Shown here: positions 59,540 to 64,000 of the stretch, in pieces
Layout of the letters: every line of letters begins with the position of its first letter
Numbering within the stretch: position 1 is the first letter of the stretch
Origin: Actinopolymorpha pittospori
GTDB taxonomy: Bacteria > Actinomycetota > Actinomycetes > Propionibacteriales > Actinopolymorphaceae
Assembly: GCF_014873875.1 (NCBI RefSeq)
Contig: NZ_JADBEM010000001.1
Coordinates: forward strand, 186,001 to 250,000
Direction of reading: 5' to 3'
Length of the DNA stretch: 64,000 nt
Translations under genes and position numbers: made by a program
Notes under the pieces: generated by a model
What the model saw: only the letters and a program-made list of their open reading frames with translations
The model's database searches: none
What the model was told of the DNA's origin: nothing

Positions 59540-61262
59540 CGATCGTCCAGCCCATGCTCTCGGTGCGCTCGGCCCAGAACCGAGCATAGGTCGGGCTCGC
59601 GGTCAGGAGTGTTTCGTGGTCGCCGACCGCCTCGACGCCGCCGTTGCCGTCGAGCACGACGACCTGGTCGGCCTGGCGGATCGTCTGCAGCCGGTGGGCG
59701 ATCACGACCAGCGTCTTGTCACCCGACAACTGGGCGAGTCCCCGCTGGATCAGCATCTCGCTCTCGATGTCGAGGGCTGCGGTGGCTTCGTCGAGCAGCA
59801 CGATCGGGGCGTTCTTCAGTAGCGCACGGGCGATCGAGACCCGTTGCCGTTCACCGCCGGACAGCGTGCCGCCGCTTTCACCGACCTGCGTGGCGAAACC
59901 GTCGGGTAGGCGGTCTGCGATCTCGGTGACCCCGGCACGCTCAGCGGCTTCTCCTACCTCGTCGTCGGTCGCGCCGGGCCGCCCTAGCCGGATGTTCTCC
60001 ATCAGGGTGTCCTCGAAGAGGTACACGTCCTGGAACACCATCGACACCTGCGCCATCACGTTGCGGGTGCCGAGTTCGCGCACGTCTACGCCGCCGATGC
60101 GGATCTCGCCGGAGTCGACGTCCCAGAACCGTGCCATCAGCCTGGCCAGGGTGGTCTTGCCCGAGCCGGAGGGACCGACGATCGCGGTCATCGTGCCCGG
60201 TTCCATCCGGAAGTTCGCCCCGCTGATCACGGGCCGGTCCGGGCTGTAGGAGAAGGACACGTCCGCCAGTTCGATCGAGGAGTCCGCGGGAGTACGGGGG
60301 TGCTCCGGCTCGGGCAGGAGCGGTGCGTCGAGGATCGACCGCAGCGCATCCAGCGCCCGGTTGGCGATGCCTACTCCCACCCCGAACGGCAGGGCGTTTC
60401 TTGTCAGGGTGCTCATCGCCACTGCGAGGATGAGCACCGCGACGAGGGCGCCGGGTTGGAGTCGTCCCGCGCCGGTCAGGGCCACGGCGACGACGAAGAT
60501 GAGCAGCAGGCCGGCGAAGCCGGCGGCTGTGTATGCCTGTGTGCCCCAGTTGCGGGCGATCAGTGCTGCCCGTTTGGCGGTGCGCTGCTCGGCAAGCGCG
60601 GTACGGACGCTGCGTTCGCCGAGCGAATCCGGTCCGGCTGCCCGGACTGCCGGTTGTGCGGCGGCGAACTCGATCACCCGGGCCGCGCCCTCCTCGTCGC
60701 TGGCGTCGACTGCCTGTTCGAAGCGCCCGTCGCGGGCCTGCGCCCACCGGTAGACGACGGCCACCAGACCGGCCGCGAGAAGGAAGCACAGCCCGAGTCG
60801 CCACTCGACCCTCAACATCGCCAGGCTGACCAGCGTCGGGGGCACGAGCCCGTACAGCATCGGGCGGATCATCGACTCGGGTGCGTTGGCGGCGAAGGTC
60901 ACGCCTCGGGTGGTGACGTTGCTGATCGACCCGGTGCGTTCGGCGTCGAACCAGCCCAGTGGCAGGCGTGCGGTCCGTTCGGCGATCAGCTGGTGCATAC
61001 GCAGGATGAACCGGGCACCTGCCCGCTGACCGATCAGTGTCGCGGTGACGTCGCACATCCCGGCGAGCACCGCGAAGGCCACGAGCAGTCCCAGCGGCGC
61101 CAGCATCGACGCGGGTTCATCTGACAGCAGCGCCGTCGTCAGCGGCAAGAGCGTCACGAACGCCGCGGAGGTCAGGAGCGTCGCGACGGTCACGACCACC
61201 AGATAGGCGGCGAGCATCCGCCGCGCGCGGGTGTCGCCGATCCGCATCAGGAACCTGATCAT
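59529..61262 (-). CDS. ABC exporter-fold half-transporter, IrtB-like
   Basis: This is 577 residues from ATG 61262, which overlaps the stop of the previous gene. Six membrane helices (residues 15-290) precede the ATPase: GPSGSGKTT, the Q-loop region MAQVSMVFQDVYLFEDTLME, LSGGERQRVSIARALLKNAP and IVLLDEATAALD. Its order behind a second half-transporter and inside an iron operon matches mycobacterial IrtA-IrtB, which import ferric siderophores despite the exporter fold. No siderophore-reductase (SIP) domain is present on this subunit. Confidence 0.88.
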   Translation of the reverse strand: MIRFLMRIGDTRARRMLAAYLVVVTVATLLTSAAFVTLLPLTTALLSDEPASMLAPLGLLVAFAVLAGMCDVTATLIGQRAGARFILRMHQLIAERTARLPLGWFDAERTGSISNVTTRGVTFAANAPESMIRPMLYGLVPPTLVSLAMLRVEWRLGLCFLLAAGLVAVVYRWAQARDGRFEQAVDASDEEGAARVIEFAAAQPAVRAAGPDSLGERSVRTALAEQRTAKRAALIARNWGTQAYTAAGFAGLLLIFVVAVALTGAGRLQPGALVAVLILAVAMSTLTRNALPFGVGVGIANRALDALRSILDAPLLPEPEHPRTPADSSIELADVSFSYSPDRPVISGANFRMEPGTMTAIVGPSGSGKTTLARLMARFWDVDSGEIRIGGVDVRELGTRNVMAQVSMVFQDVYLFEDTLMENIRLGRPGATDDEVGEAAERAGVTEIADRLPDGFATQVGESGGTLSGGERQRVSIARALLKNAPIVLLDEATAALDIESEMLIQRGLAQLSGDKTLVVIAHRLQTIRQADQVVVLDGNGGVEAVGDHETLLTASPTYARFWAERTESMGWTIDAH

Positions 61263-63061
61263 GCCTCGCTCCTTTCCTCGGCCGCCCGTGGTGCAAGCGT
61301 GCGGGCCGCCTGATATGCCTCCCACATCCGGGCGTAGACGCCGCCTGCTGCGATGAGTTGGTCGTGGGTTCCGGCTTCGGTGATGCGGCCGCGGTCGAGG
61401 ACGAGGATGCGGTCGGCGTGGGCCACCGTGTGCAGCCGGTGGGCGATCACCAGCAGGGTGCGCCCGTGCGTGAGCGCGGCCAACGCCTGCTGGATGGCGG
61501 CTTCGGAGTCCGGGTCGGCGAAGGCGGTGGCCTCGTCGAGCACGAGCAGCGGGGTGTCCATGAGCACCGCGCGGGCGATGGAGAGCCGCTGCCGCTCACC
61601 GCCGGACAGGCGCGCGCCCTCGCCGACGATCGTGTCGTAGCCGTCGGGCAGTTGCATGATGCGCTCATGGATCTGTGCGGTGGTTGCCGCGGCGATCACC
61701 TCGGCATCGCCGGCCCCCGGCTTGGCCATCGCGATGTTGTCGCGGATCGACATCCGCAGCAGATACGGCTGCTGGAACACGAACCCGACCACCGCGTACA
61801 GCTCCTCGGCAGAAAGCCGCCGGGTGTCCGCATCACCGAGGGCGACGGTCCCGTGATCGGGGTCGATGAGCCGGGGCAGGAGTGCGGCGAAGGTGGACTT
61901 GCCCGACCCCGAGGGTCCGACCAGGGCCGTCACCGTTCCCGGCTCCAGGTGGGTCGTGACGCCGTCCAGGGCGAGCGGGCCGCTGTCGGCATAGGCGAAG
62001 TCGACCTGCTCGATCGCCACGCGGTGCCCGTCGGGTGTCCTACCGGCCTCCGGTTCGGCCGCGGCGGGCAGGGCGAAGAACGTGTGAATGCTGCGGGCTG
62101 CGCCGTTGGCCTCGCGCATGAACTGGCGCATCTGGATCAGCAGGGACAGTGGTCCGGCGATGTTGCCGGACAGCAGCACCGCTGGAACCAGCGCGAGCGG
62201 TGAGAGGCCTCCGCCGACGATGAGCAGACTCGCGCCCGCAGCCGCGACCAGGACGGCGAACACCGGCGAGGTGAACACATGCAGCAGCGCGCCCCCGCGA
62301 ATTGTCGCCTCGGACCATTCCTGGTAGAAGCGGTGATGCCAGGCGGCTCGCTCGACGAAGCGGCGGGGGCCCCTGCCCTCGACCTCGAACACCTTGATCG
62401 GCGCAATGCCCCGCACGAACTCCACGACCGCTGCGCTCAGTGCCGCCAGTCCGGCGTTGTAGCGGGCGTACTGGGCCGTCACGTCCCTGAGGAAGAACGG
62501 GAGAGTCGCTGCGGACAGCGCCAGCGGGAGCAGCGAGACGAGACCGAGCCGCCAGTCCACGACGAAGAGGAACACCAGGGCCGACGCCGGGCGGACCGTA
62601 CCGTTGACGAAGTCGGGGATCGCGTGCGCGATCAGGTAGTGAACCTTGTGCAGGTCGTCCTGCACGGTCTTCTTGATCCTGCCCGAGGCGTTGCGGGAGA
62701 ACCACACCAGCGGTAGCCGCAGGAGATGTGTGATCTGTCGCTGCCGAACCGCCTCCCCCAATGTGGCGTCGGCGAAGTGGCTCGCGATGTAGCCGGCGGT
62801 GCTCAGCGCCTGGGACACGAGCAGCGAGGCGACTAGGGCCGCGACCAGCAGCCACGCCTGCCCCGTCGCGCCCGGATCCCCGCCCGCCGCGGGGACGAGG
62901 GTCTGGATCAGCGCCATCGCCGCGGCGACCGGTAGCAGCCCTGAGGCTGCGCCGGCGGCCATCAACACCCCCGACCACACCAGCTGCGTGCGCACCGGCG
63001 CGGCGAGCTGCCAGAACGACACGTGCCGGTCGTTGTCCGGCGCGTCGATCGACTCATCCAT
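61259..63061 (-). CDS. ABC exporter-fold half-transporter, IrtA-like without SIP domain
   Basis: This is 600 residues. The membrane domain covers residues 20-325 (LRLPLVWFSRNASGRIKKTV is the coupling region). The ATPase has GPSGSGKST, VVGFVFQQPYLLRMSIRDNI, LSGGERQRLSIARAVLMDTP and LLVLDEATAFADPDSE. The Ala-Phe-Ala-Asp-Pro version of the D-loop is common in the IrtA/YbtP-YbtQ group. Mycobacterial IrtA carries an N-terminal FAD/SIP reductase; here it is absent, as in YbtP. It is likely a heterodimer with the next gene's product. Confidence 0.88.
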   Translation of the reverse strand: MDESIDAPDNDRHVSFWQLAAPVRTQLVWSGVLMAAGAASGLLPVAAAMALIQTLVPAAGGDPGATGQAWLLVAALVASLLVSQALSTAGYIASHFADATLGEAVRQRQITHLLRLPLVWFSRNASGRIKKTVQDDLHKVHYLIAHAIPDFVNGTVRPASALVFLFVVDWRLGLVSLLPLALSAATLPFFLRDVTAQYARYNAGLAALSAAVVEFVRGIAPIKVFEVEGRGPRRFVERAAWHHRFYQEWSEATIRGGALLHVFTSPVFAVLVAAAGASLLIVGGGLSPLALVPAVLLSGNIAGPLSLLIQMRQFMREANGAARSIHTFFALPAAAEPEAGRTPDGHRVAIEQVDFAYADSGPLALDGVTTHLEPGTVTALVGPSGSGKSTFAALLPRLIDPDHGTVALGDADTRRLSAEELYAVVGFVFQQPYLLRMSIRDNIAMAKPGAGDAEVIAAATTAQIHERIMQLPDGYDTIVGEGARLSGGERQRLSIARAVLMDTPLLVLDEATAFADPDSEAAIQQALAALTHGRTLLVIAHRLHTVAHADRILVLDRGRITEAGTHDQLIAAGGVYARMWEAYQAARTLAPRAAEERSEA

Positions 63062-63068
63062 CGCCGGG

Positions 63069-64000
63069 TCAGCCTTCGATCATCGTGGTGAAGGCTGACC
63101 AGCGTTCGCGGGCCTGCGCGGCGCCGCCGGGCTTGTAGTCGTCGTGCACGAAGTCGTGCAGGTCGGACAGCACCCAGTAGGCGTAGAACAGCGACCCCCC
63201 GGCCCAGAAGTCACCGTCGACCTCCACCGCGCGGCCCTTCAGCGAGTCGAACAGTGGTAGCCCGGTGACGCCTTTCGGGTCGAACAGCGTTGAGGAGAGT
63301 ATCGCGATGACGTCGGCATCGTGTTTCGCCAGCGTTTCGGGCGAGAACGGAACCCACCCGCCGTACTTCTTGCCGTCGGCGGTTACAGCGTCCTGCGGGG
63401 CGGGCTGGAGGAAACCGGCGTCGGCGATGACGCCGTGCAGCGAGTTGACCGCGTCCATGTGGTACAGCGAGGCGTCGCCCGACCCGCCGTAGGACTGCAG
63501 CGCCGACAGCGACAACGGGGACTCCGGCTGCTGGGCGGCGATCTCCTTCGCGAACTTCGTCAGCCCTTCCTCGACCGCCGTGGCCCGCCCGGGCACGTCG
63601 AAGTACGCGCCCCAGGTCTTCGCGAGCTCGCTCGGCCGGGCGCTGAACTCCGCGCGCAGGGTGGGAGCGATCGAGGCGTAGTCGGGCAGCTCCTTGACCC
63701 TGTCAGGGCTGGTGGAGATCACGGTGAGGTCGGGATCCAGCGACGCCACCTCTTCAAGCTTCGGGTAGTAACTGGAGGTCTTCTCCACCTTGACGCCGAG
63801 GTCCTTCAACAGCTGTGCGGGCACGACGGTTTTCCACCCCTGGAAGGCGACGTCGGGTTTGATTCCCATCGCCAGCAGATTCAGCGCCGCCGGCTCGTCC
63901 AGCGCGACCACCCGCTTCGGGGCAACCGGAAGGTCAACCTTCGTGCCGGTCACATCCGTCACGGTTCGTGTTCTCTCCGACGACCCACCCGGCTTGCCCG
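63069..64000 (-). CDS. Iron-siderophore substrate-binding protein (partial at the right edge)
   Basis: The frame is open to the window edge and includes the expected mature N-terminus (SSERTRTVTDVTGTKVDLPV, then APKRVVALDEPAALNLLAMG). The signal peptide and lipobox must lie beyond 64000. The FepB/FhuD-type type III binding fold continues with EVASLDPDLTVISTS, the linker helix ELAKTWGAYFDVPGRATAVE, and FYAYWVLSDLHDFVHDDYKP near the end. It captures the ferric siderophore outside the cell for the FecCDE-like permeases. The stop lies eight bases before the IrtA-like start. Confidence 0.92.
   Translation of the reverse strand, partial: GKPGGSSERTRTVTDVTGTKVDLPVAPKRVVALDEPAALNLLAMGIKPDVAFQGWKTVVPAQLLKDLGVKVEKTSSYYPKLEEVASLDPDLTVISTSPDRVKELPDYASIAPTLRAEFSARPSELAKTWGAYFDVPGRATAVEEGLTKFAKEIAAQQPESPLSLSALQSYGGSGDASLYHMDAVNSLHGVIADAGFLQPAPQDAVTADGKKYGGWVPFSPETLAKHDADVIAILSSTLFDPKGVTGLPLFDSLKGRAVEVDGDFWAGGSLFYAYWVLSDLHDFVHDDYKPGGAAQARERWSAFTTMIEG

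Noticed and set aside
58472..59929. Plus-strand open frames over the siderophore permeases
   Set aside because: They have Asp/Gly/Glu-rich shadow composition opposite well-conserved FecCD genes.

Overview
The window reads as high-GC actinomycete chromosome. Support comes from strong GC bias at third codon positions, many GTG starts, actinobacterial families (TIGR03086, SARP/BTAD, HxlR, BlaI-M56, an actinobacterial gas-vesicle set, LigC) and 4-base ATGA/GTGA gene overlaps. A Pseudonocardiales-like host is a guess; no rRNA or tRNA gene is present to fix the taxonomy.

Layout. 0-2.3 kb: an SRPBCC tail, a TIGR03086 gene and decayed remnants. 2.3-4.4 kb: a complete DDE insertion sequence with terminal inverted repeats. 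4.8-6.6 kb: a Ser/Thr kinase and an overlapping lipoprotein gene. 7.2-12.6 kb: a minus-strand gas-vesicle operon in the order gvpO-J-L-S-K-A-F-(Y)-(Z), with no gvpG or gvpN. 13.4-20 kb: a GlsB-like membrane protein, two small paralogues, an unknown 213-aa protein, an ATP-dependent DNA ligase, and a GH65 phosphorylase whose upstream beta-phosphoglucomutase is only a stub. 20-28 kb: a decay zone with a 345-bp imperfect repeat, a DUF6766 pseudogene, rearranged pieces of a phosphoesterase gene and an IS110 element, among intact hemerythrin, membrane, DNA-binding and GYD genes. 28-32 kb: a divergent CMD/HxlR pair, an IS1380 stub and a frameshifted IS110.

32-41 kb is mostly intact. It holds membrane and hypothetical genes, a divergent MFS/HxlR pair with a palindromic operator, a ChrB-like plus DUF1232 pair, and a PAP2 // BlaI-M56-DUF2127 module around a double inverted repeat. 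41-47.8 kb: a large YncE-propeller/phosphoesterase gene with a strong terminator, an alpha/beta-hydrolase // TetR pair and two unknown genes. 47.9-56.5 kb is a graveyard: a SARP-SBP5 chimera, scraps of DnaB, IS110, IS256 and GH4, a TetR gene with a nonsense codon, an NmrA gene with several frameshifts, and a 3'-truncated group II intron whose reverse transcriptase carries a 29-bp hairpin insertion. One methyltransferase there is intact. 56.5-64 kb: a six-gene minus-strand operon (SBP, two ABC half-transporters, FecCDE-like permeases and ATPase), probably for Fe-siderophore uptake, running off the right edge.

The coherent units are the gas-vesicle operon, the BlaI-M56 module, the siderophore operon and the kinase/lipoprotein pair. 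Many breaks elsewhere are single-base indels in C/G runs, so real decay and assembly error both need considering.
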